A DNA stretch of 64,000 bases, taken from positions 1 through 64,000 of the forward strand of contig JACCGJ010018216.1 of assembly GCA_013407085.1 (NCBI GenBank), read 5' to 3'. This document shows positions 45,791-59,500 of this stretch, one piece after another. Below the pieces are notes generated by a model that was given only the letters and a program-made list of their open reading frames with translations, searched no databases and was not told the DNA's origin. The stretch is from Atriophallophorus winterbourni. Its lineage: Eukaryota; Platyhelminthes; Trematoda; Plagiorchiida; Microphallidae. Position numbers and translations under genes: made by a program. Every line of letters starts with the position of its first letter. The stretch's first letter is position 1.

Positions 45791-46490
45791 AAGTTCAGTT
45801 CAGTTCAGTTCCGTTGGCACAGGACTGTAAATGGCTGATAACCAAACCGAGCGTCCAGAATTTTAGTCGGTGAAAAGCTTCAAAGGAGCGCCCACCACTA
45901 CCTTGCACCTGAATACACAAGCTGACTTTCCATGTTATTAAAACATTTGTGTTGTTTTTATGCATTCCCAAAATATTGTTATTCTATTGGTACTGTGGAG
46001 TATTTACATTTTGGACAATTAAAAATTTGGATTTCTTTGAATTTAAAACAGAAATCATCCATATCAACACTCGATCCAAATATCAAATCACTCGGTCTAA
46101 TGAGCTTATCCATTCACTCGATTCTATCAAAAGAATGTTTTTTATTCAGTCATTTTTATTTCACGATAACAACTTAATATTTGATTCCCAGTTTACTGCG
46201 CATTGAAATCTCAAAGTCAGAGGTATTTATTAATAGTATAAAAACTGATCGTCTCCCGGAACATATAGTAGTTGTTAAATTTACCTAAGTTTTAATGTTT
46301 CTAAAATCTAACGATGATACTGGATTGATGTAAATGTGGAATGTGGATGTCTCGGAGAGTTCAAACGAATAAAAACATGTTTTGGCAGCAGTGGGTGCTT
46401 CTCTGCAGCTTTCCATCGAACGTTGACGCTCGATCGGCTCGTTAGCCACTTTTGTCCAGTAAAACCAAACTGAACTGAACTAAACTATTT
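45791..46490. repeat. ~700-bp segment bounded by imperfect ~115-bp inverted repeats
   Basis: The left end 45791-45912 starts with a (GTTCA)n run (AGTTCAGTTCAGTTCAG). The right end 46375-46490 finishes CTGAACTGAACTAAAC. Reverse-complementing the right end aligns with the left over ~110 bp (shared GAGCGTC, GAAAAGC/GGAAAGC and GCACCCACT/GCGCCCACC blocks). It could be a foldback element or two inverted SINE copies. Confidence 0.5.
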
Positions 46491-47338
46491 CTCTTTGCTT
46501 TTTTGAACCACCGCACAATATCTATCGAGGATTGTACGAGATTATAATACTTATACCGTATAAAAATATTGAGAATATAAACAGTGTCACTTAATTATAT
46601 ATTTGTTTCACACTTTGCCATTATTATAAGTATCACTCGATCTGAAGCCATTGATTTATCCTGATAGCAGTAAACAAATACATTCGTTTGTGCAATAAAT
46701 GAGCATGTGGACAGCATTATAAAACATTGTTAAAATATCTATGGTTGCAACTGATCAGTTCTGTTTACAGATTTTGTATCCACGTTTAGCTGTAAGAACT
46801 AAAAATTATAGACAAATAGGTATGTACTGGCAAGCCGTAGGTAAAGCGTCTGTAAGAAATTACAGACTAATGTAATCCTTTGCGTGCTTCACGTCTGACT
46901 ACAAGGAACAAATTCGTTTGCTATCAAGTCATTCTTTCCCATCATATTTCTCGTTCTATATAAATCGCAGTAATGAGATTTACCGAGAAAAAAAGAAATG
47001 AGCTAATTCAGCAATCCGAAATCAAGCGATTGGTGAATTGGCACCAGGCAGGCTCTCTGTATTTCAGGATGAATTTAGCGCGCGTTTTGAGTTGATTTAA
47101 ACAAAACTACACCGTGCCATATAAAGGATAAAGTTTTCGTTTAAAAATTTATATTTGGAATCATTGAGGTATTGTTTCAAAATAATAATTCATCCATAAA
47201 AATATCTAGCTATCGTTTTTCTCGTTGCATTTTCAATCAATGGTTTTAAAATCTCGAGGTCGCGATGTTTTCCCAAAATTATTGTAAAAATTCCCAGTGT
47301 ACATTACTAGACTAATATAAAATTTTATTTTTCAAACT
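46491..47338. other. Intergenic region upstream of NIPBL; no gene
   Basis: AT-rich with no other frame. It should hold the promoter or trans-splice acceptor of the NIPBL-like gene. A pyrimidine/AG site occurs at 47,311-47,312 (ACTAG), but nothing decisive is visible. Confidence 0.4.
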
Positions 47339-47571
47339 ATGCCGCAAGATATTGGACGAATTCCTATTATTACGTTTGCTGGTTGTAAGCCTTTAACAGA
47401 TGTATTCAGGGAACTACCTATTCCTCAATCAACACACGTTTCAATCGGCTGCCGAACTTTGCTCTATGGTCCTGAACTCATGCAAGATTCAAAACGACTT
47501 TTAGATGAGAATGAGCCTAAGTTAGTTCAATTGCTTTCTGATGCAATCAGAGCCGTTAAAACGGACGACAT
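47339..47571 (+). CDS. NIPBL: NIPBL exon 1 (N-terminus)
   Basis: ATG at 47339 opens MPQDIGRIPIITFAGCKPLT, which aligns with the animal NIPBL start (P-I-T-T-L-A-G...L-T-D-L...L-P-L-P). The exon ends in phase 2 at AT before GTAAGT. Without splicing the frame stops at once (TAA at 47573). Confidence 0.85.
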
Positions 47572-50500
47572 GTAAGTTTTGCTCACTTTTATTTTTAGAA
47601 TCTACACGAACACTGGTGATATCCAAAGCACGACGGTAAACCTACCGTCTCTTCTCAAAGTCCTTATTGATGGTGGTGTATTTTCCGATCAAATTGCTTC
47701 TCCATCTATATCAACATCTCAACTACCTGCATCGGGTTCGGTCGTAGAAACCTTCAGAAATAACACTTCAAACGAAACCAAGAAAGATAGTTATAGTGCT
47801 GTTTATATTGCACCATTGCGTATTTCTCTCAAAAAGGCTGTTTTACCTGGAACAGAGAAATCTGTTGACAAAGCTCCAAAGCGAAAAGTGAAGGTAATTT
47901 TAGGTGAAACCTCTTGAAAACATTTCGCGTTTTAATGGATATGCAGTAGTTTAATCGCTAACAGCTTCAGCAGTTTTGTTCGCATTAAACTGAAAAATAA
48001 AATTCGACTTAATCATTAGTGAAACTTGAACGACTCAAATACTTGATGTCAACGCACCATTTCTACGAATTACGCGAACGTCTGGTATATCCTTTCAGAA
48101 GAGTTTTCACTGCTAAAACGGAAGTGCAGTTCAAATTAACCCTTACAATGTGTAGATCAACTCTATAGAAATAACAATACATTGTTAACGTAATTCACTC
48201 TTTAGATGGTGAGTATTTCCATGGTTGGACCCAATCAAATAAACAGTGTTGGGTGTTACACGGCTTCAAATCTGTCGTCCTTAGCGAAGAAAAAAGGATT
48301 CACTATTTCTGCCCATGTTAGTCCCTTAGCCTCGTAACTGATATGCCGCGCTATAAATTAGTGCTGGTTTTAATTCTAACTAGACAAATGATACACGTTC
48401 TAATCAGAATTCACGTTAGCTGGTATAATAACCGCTTGCGTTATGAGACCTAAATACGTGTACGTATAAATTGTAGCACTTGGTTTGACAACTAATGAAG
48501 AATGACAATTTTGATCCGTTTATAACTGCTACTGCTTGTTTTTGATCGATTTACTTTACCACCTCACCTGTCTAATTATTGCTGTCAATCTATTTCCACG
48601 GTGCTACAATTAAATAGTGAAAGCCAGTTAATTATTACTCTAGTATTTCGATTATTTATGCCTCGCTGTTCGATTTTGACCTCCCTTTCAAAAGCTTCAT
48701 CAAACTTTGCTGTTTAAAATCATATTAATTATCTGCCCGTTAGAAGCGTATTATTTACTAGAACTCACGCTTTTTCGATCTAGCGGTAACTCGGCCCACG
48801 TACAGTCTGTAACTATGTGATACTTAGCCTCTATACAGACAGTGTTCCACAGTCAAAATACTTTTAAGTTGCGGAGGCAAAGACAGTTACAAAAGTAATT
48901 TGAGAAACTAATAGGGCGACTAGCTTGTTTCCACATACAGTTTAGTACCTTTGGCAATTCAATTTAGCACAGTACTGATTTGCTGCGCAATTGTACATTC
49001 ATGCTTCTGATTTCATATACGTGAGCTCATGTGGTCATATTAAAAATCAATAGGGGCCCGAAAAGAAAACGAAACGTATTTTGTAGCAGTTTTCCTGTTG
49101 CATAAAACGTAATGCATCACTATGTCATTATGTTACGTTCTTATCGTTTCTTATTACTCTTTCGTGTACTCCGCTTCCAGGTTGAACTCGACAAGGTTTC
49201 CGCTCAATCACCGCTTGCTAAGTCTCACAGTTTACCTAACGTCGCACCGTGTTCCACTGAAATCCTGGACATGAATCAGCATACGGTTACTAATTCTACT
49301 GCCTCCCTCAATATATCCGAACACTCGGAAGGAGAATGTACTCAAGGGACTCAACCTCTTTGTCAAGCTATTTCTACCACAGCGGCTTCAGATATTGATT
49401 CAACGAAAACTCTGAGTGATCATGTGGCAAAAACATCCGACAATTCCAACTTAAAGTCTCCCCCAGATCCCTCACGAAATCTAGATTCACAACAACGGTG
49501 CATTCCTGATCCCACTCTCCCACATCTTTTTCAATCAGCTGCTCTGTTCCATGCATTTCGCGTTAACAATGAACTAGAAAAATCAGGTGTTGATTGTGGG
49601 GGTGGTTTGTTTGATGATTGGGTGGACCATTCGCATAAGACGGACACTTTGGATGAAAACGATAATCCACCAAAATCTGAATACACCTATTCCGGTTCGC
49701 TTTCTGGACCGTCATCTGTGATTTGCAATCCTTTAAGCATATCACAAGCACCGAATTCCATTGACCCAGCAACAGAATCCAATAACGTTTATTCTCGCAG
49801 TCCCCACTCAGTGCTGTCTAATCACTCATCCTATCCAACCACCCCTGGCGGAAACTTTACAACCGTACCAAATTGTCCGACCGTAAATTCCCCTCAGCAC
49901 AAGATGGGTGCTAAGTTATCGTTGCAGTCTTCACCAGCAGCCCAGCTTTTCGGTTCTTCTGATGTCCAAAACGATCTTGGTGACATTTCTCTGGAAGAGA
50001 AGTCGCGCGTCGCTGAACACGGGCTTGCTGCATATCTTCCACGTTCAAGTAGTTTGAAATTACACGTTCCTAATGATGGCTATTCATCTGGTCAAGAAGT
50101 GGATGCGATGCGTCATTCTCCAAGCGACATTTATCCCGTGCGTTCTTCGACTGAAACTGAACTCAGCTCAAAACCTTTTTCAACAGGGAAGAATGGAGAA
50201 AAAAACAAACATTATTCTGGTCGTCATTTTGATGAGATCACCTCTACCAAATCAAAGAACCGTATCAAATATATGTGTGCCAAACCTAAAGGAGGAGGTA
50301 AATCACTATCGGATATGTGTTTATTTATTTCTTTAAGTTTGCTAGATGAGTAAATATTTCGTTTCGATCGGGTGCAGCGTTTTCCTTTTATAAAGTTTTT
50401 TTGCAATTCAGATTTAGACTTTATTTTTGGCCTTTTTAATGTGGTTATATTGTAAAAGAACAAATCTTTGACAAATCAAGCTTTTATGATTATTTTTTTG

Positions 50501-53500
50501 TTAGGACGTCGTCGGCGCACTGAATTGGAAGAGTTGCAGAGATGGAATGTCAACGACCGGAGTTCCATCGGCAGTGAAAAGAAGGAAAATGATTTGGGTA
50601 TCAGCCCTTCGCGTTTCGATTCCCGTGATCGTGATGTAATCGCTGCTAATTCCGACGACTGTACGACTATTTCCCAATCTTCAACTCCAGGAAAGCAAAG
50701 AGAAATTCCGATGTCCAACACTGCCACACATGGACCATTTACCGAAGCGTTGGTTGAGCGCGTCAAACGTCGTCGACAGCAGAGAGGATCTGAAAATTGC
50801 GGACGTGCCGTTAAATCAGACTTATCGACAGACGCTTTAATGGATTTCTCTCCCAATTCAATTCCTTCTCCCTTTTCATCCAGGATTGTGGATAGTATGG
50901 ATCATCGTTCTCGATCCACAGAATCACCTAATGGGGCTACGCCAAATAATTCTCATTGGAATTCTGATACCTTTTCATCTAAAAGTAATCGATCTCTGGA
51001 CAGAATTAGAACTCACAAATCATGCATCAACTCTAACGATTATGAATGCAATAGTTTCCGCGATTTATTCCCTGATATCGGTTGTAACTCGAGTTCGCTA
51101 ACGGGTTCGAACCGTCGACAACGACAGGTATATATTTTGAAAGTTTAATATTTGGCACATCATTCGTAGTTGGATGTATTCTAATTCGTATTTTACTTTA
51201 TGATTTCGGCAGGCTTCTCCCTTGCCATTGCATTCGGACAGGGTCTTGGCTAATGGCGAATCCCCACCAACTCCAAAACTTCCAACGCTTTTACCTTTGA
51301 ATAACAGTATCGATGGAAAACTCTTTACTAACGATGGTACGTTATCAACACTCCCGTTTTTGAATGCCCTGGATCATTTATTTGGTGTTTCCTATGCACA
51401 ACTCGTAATATTGGGCTCGCATGATGCGGTTCACTGACAATTTGAGCGATATGTATATATATATATATCATGTTGCTCTAGCATAGAAAGATATTAGAAT
51501 GAAAATAAAAATGACAGTGAGACTCCAGCGTGTTTCCGCATGCAGCTCAGTACCGGTGGCAAGTTAATTTAGCACATTTTAGTTTTGCAATACAGAAACA
51601 CTGCACGATTGCACATCGGTAAAATCGCGTCCCGTGCGATACACATAATTAAAGCCGCTGCGTGAACACTTTATAATGATCGAGTGATCCGGTAAATATT
51701 TGCATTATAAGATCGACCTCAATCTAGTCCATGCTTCTAAAGGCTTGAGGAAGCTTTCCATCTTTAATCTTTGTCATCCGATTGCACCATCAGATACGTA
51801 CCGCAACTACTCCTAATAAAATCGTTGATAGCGACGTGATATGGAAAACAAGTTAATGTACAAATACTTTGCTGGTTAGGCCGCGTATTGCAAATGTGAA
51901 ATAATCGATTCCCTAAGACGGTTTGGTTAGCCACTCGTGACTCGAATGGCGTCGTTGACTTGGCTCAAGCAGATGAAGGCTGTAATTTTTTTAACTAGCT
52001 GCAGTTGGTGCGACCAATCTCCAAGATTGGGGTTCTAGAGATCATAATTCGCAGTGAGGTCTTACCCTTAGAGATATGACTCAAATCGAGTACAGTGACG
52101 CAGTTGTTGAAGTTTTTTCTTGGAATGTTTGATTAATCTTGTCGGTTATCAAGTGAAGTGGCGAGGAAGGTTTGTCTCGAGACGTGACAGTAAAAGCCGC
52201 AAAGAAGCTGCCATGCCTATGTCGCTCTACTCGTTATCAACACTTGCTTGATTTGTTTGATTTGAGGTGTAGGCACCTCGTCCCTGTGTGTCTGTGCTTA
52301 ATCTTAGATAGGTTCAGTAACTTTTTAGGTCCCGTTCTTCATCGTATATTTTAGAATGTTTTACTATGTCATGGTTGTATGGCAGTTAAGCACTTAATAC
52401 TTCCTACCGGTTTAATGCTGTCAATGACGATGATGATAATGATGATGGTAAAAATTCAAGCCCTTATCACAAGTGCAGTTTCTTCAACCTTGTTTAGTTT
52501 TTAAATTGCCTTGATAATTGGCATCAATGAATGGTCGTCTTGCTGGAACATTTTTATCATTATTCATATTTTTGGTTTTCTCTTATCTTAACTACAATCG
52601 CGCAGTTCTGAAAATCCCAACATTGCTCACTTTTCCTTCCTTTAGGGTTCCGTGACTCACCGGTTTTCTGTCTACTATTGTTTGTAGTTTTTGTGTTAAT
52701 AAAATATGGAGAAACATTTGGCGACTCGTGACCCGTAGTTTAAATCGCACTGTTTTGTTCGCGAGGTGTTTCCCGATTGTGCTTTTGTTGGTTTTGCTGC
52801 CTCGTTATTGGTCTTTTAATTGTTGTATGGTTCCGTTCCGTGCTTTGTCTTCGACTGATCCAATTGTGAAGATTCCTTCCTTTTTTCAGCTTCGCAGAAC
52901 TCCGTCTCTGACATAGGGAGTTTGAAATCCAAACCAGTATCAGAAATGAACAGTATCTGTCGACCACGGAGCCCTTCCAGATCCCCGCCTGAAGATCAGC
53001 AAGATTTTCACCCAAATTTGTCCATGGATGGCAAAGAACACCTCAGGGATCCTGTCTCGGTGTCACCTATGGAATCATACACTTGCGACAACAACTGCCC
53101 AACACCCAGTACTATTCCTTACACGGATAGCTCTGCAATGGAAGACGTTGATGTTCGCGTTGATCTCCCCCTGTCCTGTGATAGCCGGTCTGATCAACGG
53201 CCAAAACATTTATGTTCCGATTCAGATGAACTTTCTGATACTTCCAATAATTCGGAAGCCCCACCGGTTATTACTAAATCAGATTCCCCATCCCCAATCT
53301 CATCGTCTTGCGAAGGCAATGAACTGTGTAACGAGATAGACGAAGATAATGCACGCGCTGAAGAACTTGCAGTCACTGCTGCTGCATTAACACATTTCAG
53401 CTCACGGCTAGGAAAACTCTTACGCCGCGTGGAGGAATTAGATCTCTTGAAATTAGCCGGTGATGCGAGTTCAATTGAATGTTCCGGTAACGCAGACGAT

Positions 53501-56500
53501 GCCCATTCAGTTCCTGATGTTGTGCGTCTCAGTCGGCATGAATTGAATAGCCTTTACGTTTATTCCGCTCAGCTTCATCTCGGTGGTTCAATGTATTCAA
53601 TCCCGACGGGTCGTCTTGTCCGTTTCCTAACCCTGCTTTTAGTGAACATTCAAGCTGGTGCTCGTCGTATGCTCACTTCATTGTCCGATGTAAGATTGTC
53701 TATTTAATGTTTCATTAACGTTCCGTATTTGCAAGTAAATTTCGTCTTACTGTGTTAGTAATCGTTCTTGAAAGGTAGCTAAGTGTATGGTTTATACTTC
53801 CACTGTTATCGTTCATATACGTTTACAGGATGAAGTCAATGAGTTCCTCAAACATCGTGGTCGTCGCCGTGACGACGTGAACACTGAAGCAGATCAGAAC
53901 CCGGAATCGTTCTTGTGGGCAAACCGAGATTGGTCGGCATTTCTCGTCGGATTGGACGCTGCAAGGATCGCGCTGAATATCATTGTCGCTCCTGATATGC
54001 CTAGACCGTTGTTGATGGAAGACGTTCTGGATGGAATCGTTTCTATCGTTAAAAACGCTTTAGACAATGTGATTTGCAAATATTCAGGTTAGTTTGCACA
54101 CCATTTTTGATCGTTCAATGTTAATCGGTTTTTACTTTGCTTTGTGTGTTTTCTTGCGAATCACGTATCCTTACGGTTGTGTGCCCTGAGTGGCGAACTC
54201 CATGGGTAATTTTATACGAAAACATTGCTAATTTTATATCGTGTTTGATAGCTAGTAATCGAAAACTGCATTCTCCATGCCATTAACATGATTGCTCGTT
54301 AAAGCAAGCCTTACATCGACTTTTTCTCACTACTGGTTTTACACTGCGACTTTTCATGTCACTTGTCTAATTCGGGTGCTCTATTTATTTACACTTCGTC
54401 CAGTTTATTATGTTTCACGTGGCTCCAGCTTTTTCTGCTTCTCATGATTTTGCTGTCGACAAATGTTGAAGTAAAATGTTGAGTTGGGTCGTTTGTTTCT
54501 CTTGTTGCAAATCGGTGTATCTATTCTCGGGAAACCTTGACATCTCACAACTCACACGCTCCTCTTTAGTTGCGAAACCTGGTCTATCCGAAGGGAAGAT
54601 GTCCGTCAGCTTTCTGTATTTGACACCCGTTGCCTGTGTGGGGTTGCTCACATTTGGTATCAGCATCGCATCACAGTTATAGATGTCTGCTAACAGGTGT
54701 TGGAAGCAAAAGCCTACGGGCTGAAACAAACGATTGATGCTTGCTGGTTACGATGGTTGGGAGACGTTTCTAGAATGCCTCTTGGCCATTTCTGTTTTCT
54801 TTCTCATATCTGTCTGGGCCTGGGCAACATGACAGTATCTTAGCCCATGCGTAGTCTGTGACTATGCGGCACTTTGCCTGGATCAGACTTGTGCATTAAT
54901 ACATACATACATACATGGCAGCTTACCAAACCGCACCTTATTCACAGAGCCTAGTAGAATCTGAGAGAAACGAACGGTTTACCAGTCCTTGACGTGACGC
55001 GCCAGGCTCAGTAGGACGTGTTTTATTTGCTTTCGTATGGTCCAAATGATCCACCTAATTATTTGAGTATCTTGCCCGTTATGGCAGTAAAACGAAGTTA
55101 GTGACGAAAATGTAGATTATTATTTTTGTCATAATGTTTTATCCTATATTGTATTATACATGATACAAAACGAAAATATATCCACAATCGCAAGCAGTAA
55201 AAATACAGAAAGGAGTTGATTTTTGTGCGTTTGTATATTCCTCTTGTCCGCTTTATTTTTACGCGTTTGCTTATCTGCTTTTCCTGCTTCATGGTGCTTC
55301 GCATTTTGTCTCGCTCTAGACATCTTCTCCATGATAATGGCGTTGATACACTGTCAATAAAACTATCTAACTGCCTAAATCTGTGTTGACACTTTCATTC
55401 ATTGATTCATTCCTTAGCATCAAGCAACCACTTTGCCGGCTCTAACCTTTTTCTTTGATGTTTTCGATCACAATCAGCTCCTGTCCCAAGCACATCGCGA
55501 CACTCGTCCCGATATTTTTGTTCTTTTGCTCTGGATTGTGTGGGCTTTCGCGTCGCTCAACTCATGGCTTCCCTGAACAATCTTGTTCGATTTCAAGCAA
55601 ACCGTTTCACCGACAACTTAGTGCTGCGTTTCACCAGCCTGGCCCTGTGTATTCCCCTGTACTGCATGAGGACTGGTTTCAGTATCTATCGAGATCACAA
55701 ACGTTTGTCTTCTCAATTGATAAAACGATTGGTTGAACCGAGTTCTCACACTTCGGAGGCAATTTTCCGTCTCACCCTGAGACCGACGCGACTATGTCTT
55801 CTTACCTGGCCAGGTTTACTGCAACGAGCTTGTTTGAGTCTGTTGTCAGCTTTATACAACCAGTATGAAACCCATCGCAAATTGATTCTCGAAGAAATAT
55901 TCACGAATCTAACGGGCCTTGGATCAGAATCTTCAGGCGAATCGTCCGACAATCGCACAGCAAGAACCTTTCGGTAATTTGCTTCTATTACTCTGAGTAA
56001 CGAAATTTAGTAATGGTTACCATCCTTTTGCTTTCTTCATCGATAATATTGGTGATGTTTCTATTCTTATGTTCTGTCAAACCTCCAAACCGTAATAATT
56101 TCTCGCATATTTTAATAACAGGAAAAGCAGATAAGCAAGCGCGTGAAACAGGGAAAGCAAGCAAGCAGAATATGCAAAAGCAAATGCGCAAAAAGCAGCT
56201 TCTTTTTGTAGTTTCACTGCATGCGATTTTGTTTTTGTTTTTTCATCAAATGTAATATAATACTAATGTACCGGATAAAATATCAGGAAACACAGTACAA
56301 AGTACACTGGCGCCACTGACTTCGGTTTGCAGCCATATCTCGTAATGTTTCCTGCCAACTATTAGGTGCATCTTTTGGAATGAATGAACGCACAAACCTG
56401 ATCCAGGCTTCTTTTGGAACTGCGTACGAATGCGTGTTTCTCTTTGAGGGCATGATGTGTGCAGTTGCATTGGCTACCGTGAAACATGTTAGTCTGTTCG

Positions 56501-59500
56501 GTGTGGCACGATTCTTGTGGGAGTTGAGAAACTGAACTCCTTTGCTATCCGGTAGCCGAAAGTGCTAGTCACCCCTTGGGGCTGCGAGATGCTTTTCCAC
56601 TTTTTTGTCTTGTGTTGTCATTGTCTGCTGAATCATTTTCAGTTTTTCGGTCTATTTTGTGTTCATGCAGTGATCCTTTCTCTTGTTTCTTTCTATAAGT
56701 GGCGCGAGCATATTGAACAATTTTAGGAGTGCGAGACATGAAAAGTTTAGGAATTACCGCTCTAGTTTATGAGTGGTGTTGCGAGCCTTTCTTTTATATT
56801 CAGCAATTTTGCCGTCATACTTCGTAAAAACGTATCTTTACATACATAACTTTTCTGAACCCTGTTTACTTATTTGATTTCATGTTTGCTTTCGGTAGAT
56901 GACACAACTCAAATCTCCACAATTGCCTGGCATTTGATGAAATGTGCCTGCAAAAATTCAAATCTACAGTAGAGGGATTCACTGGAAAGTAATACTTCGC
57001 TTCACCTATCTCTTTCTGGTATATATGTCAGTCGCTGCTGTCTGTAAATTATGAGTAACAACGTCATCATCTGTTTGCTACTAAACGTGCAATTAAATCA
57101 TCGGAGTTAATTACTTCAGGTATTTTTAAGTTTGTTTAGTCCGATTAAAAAGATTATTAAAATGCAAAGCCTGTGCAAAGCAATGCGTCACTTGTTATAG
57201 AGTTCTTACACTAAAGACCTTTATGTGCGTCGCTTCTACGCCTTGGTTTCTTATCCAGTCAACCGAAGTGTAATTGCACGTGCGATTGCTTATCGCATTG
57301 CTCTTCTGCCATTTTCATCCATAAGATGAGTTCAAGCCGTTCTACTTGTCCCTTTTCAGCGTACTCTCATCTTGTTGGTTATATACCCTGGATAAACAAT
57401 TACGCACTTCGTTCAACGCGGACAGGAGACATGAACCCGTGAATTCAGAGCAGCAAGCATTTGTACCTATCCACGCGCTAACCGCTCTCCTACTCAGCCT
57501 CACGCAAGGCTTAGTTCAAACTCCTGTGGGGACCTCTTCTGCCGGAACATCTAACTGCAATACCACACGTAAGCTGTCAACTTCTTCCGGTGAACAAATC
57601 CCAGAGGAACTTAGTCAATTCCAGAAGGACGAGAATCACGTGATACTGAGTTACAATGCTAGTTTACGTCACGCGCATTATTTAGTTTCTGGTTTATTAA
57701 AAACGTGAGTTCACTTTTCGATTGCGGGTTTATGTCTAGTTGGTGCACATTTCTTTTTGTTCGGTAACTTATTCCATCAAAACATTTTCACAAGTTTGCT
57801 ACTACCTTGGTTCACATCCAGTGTAGTGCTGTAATTTCGGGTAGTTTTGTGATCGTTGCGCGTTTTTGTTGCCGACACATTTATCGATCGTGCTGGTCAT
57901 ATCGTCGGTGTCATCAAGTCACGTGTCTGGAACATTTTACTTTTTAACTTTGATTATGGAACTATTGTTTTGGGTAGCGCAGGCTGCTTTAAGTCGTTTT
58001 TTGTTTTAGATCTGCTTCCTGTGAATTGAATATTGGTTTTCTATCTTAACTAACTCTTTTCCCTAAGAGACTTTTGTTGTACAATAACTCTTAAACATGG
58101 TCCATTTGCTGACTTTCAAACAACGATGTTTCATTGTTACGACGATTTGTGTGCTGCTTCGCGAAGTATCTATGGGGTTTCGATGTTATGTTTACATTTT
58201 TCTCAGAGTATGTTCAAAAACGGAATCAAGTCTACGACCTTTGTTGGATACGTTGACCACCGATTTACTCGCCATCTCCGCAGCTGCTCCAATTGAGTGG
58301 CCGGTTGCCATGACTCTTCTCGGTGTCTTCGGTGCCATAGTCGTACAGCATCTCAGTTCGAACGGGTCGCACTCAAACTCCGACTCTTGTAAGAACGCAG
58401 ATGCATCGTCAAAGCTTGTTCACATGGACATTTTAACAACCTTGTTGCTCGGCCTCAAACAGCTGGTTCAGGAATCCCAGACCGATTCCCCGATGTCAAA
58501 TACAGACGAAGCGCTCCAACAAGCTCGGTTGATCAGCTATTTGTCTTCCAATCTGCATGTTGTCAATTATTGGCTTTGGGAACCTGGAATGATATCTAAT
58601 CCTTTAGCGTTGAATTTCGATCTCAATCTTTCGCGAGAATGTTCAACACGGATCCGTTTAGACCACACAGACACTCTGCATTCGGTAATTGTGTAATGAA
58701 ACGTTCGTTTTTATTCCTTCTGTCGATGCGTGTTCTGCTATTTTTGTTACAATTGTTGCTCTCCCTAATTTATCATAGCGCAAGCATCCAGCCAGCTTAA
58801 TTGTCTCGCTATCATAATATCCGACCTCATGAACCTGTTCCTAGGTATGTTTGCAGCTTATTACGCTGACAATTAATGCACATCAAATATGAGGAACATG
58901 CCCCGTTTACCTTTGGGTGGTTTGATTTTGTTCGGCTGACTCCACAGTCGGAATATCCGGATTATTATGTACATGGCATGGCATGAAAGCACAAGCCTGA
59001 TCCAGGCAAAGTCCCGCACAGTCAGAGACTGCACGTGGGCTAAAATACTGTCAGGTTGCCAGGCCTAGACAGATATGAGGCGGTGTAGAAATGGTAGTGA
59101 GACTCCAGCGTGTTTCAGCATGCAGCTCACTACCGTCAGCCAATCAATTTAGCACAATGTACAGCACTTACTCAGGACTGATGTCACTCTACAACTTGCT
59201 GATAGCTTTGTTTACCTTGTATCTCTGCTGATGGTTGTGTGTTCAGGACAGCTGCACGCCAGGCGAGTGTACCATTTGCTAACTTTCGCAATTTATGGCA
59301 ACGTCGTGATGTTTCACTCCATAATAACGCGCCCTTGTGTAGCACAGTCGTAAGTTCCACGTTTCTCTATCGTTGCAAAACTGGTCTGTGTGAGTGGCCT
59401 TTTGCTTTTACACCTGTTGCCTGCGCAGGATTGTTCACATTCGGTGGCAGCATTGTATTGCTTATATAGATGTCTGCAAAAGGATATTTGAACCAAAATG

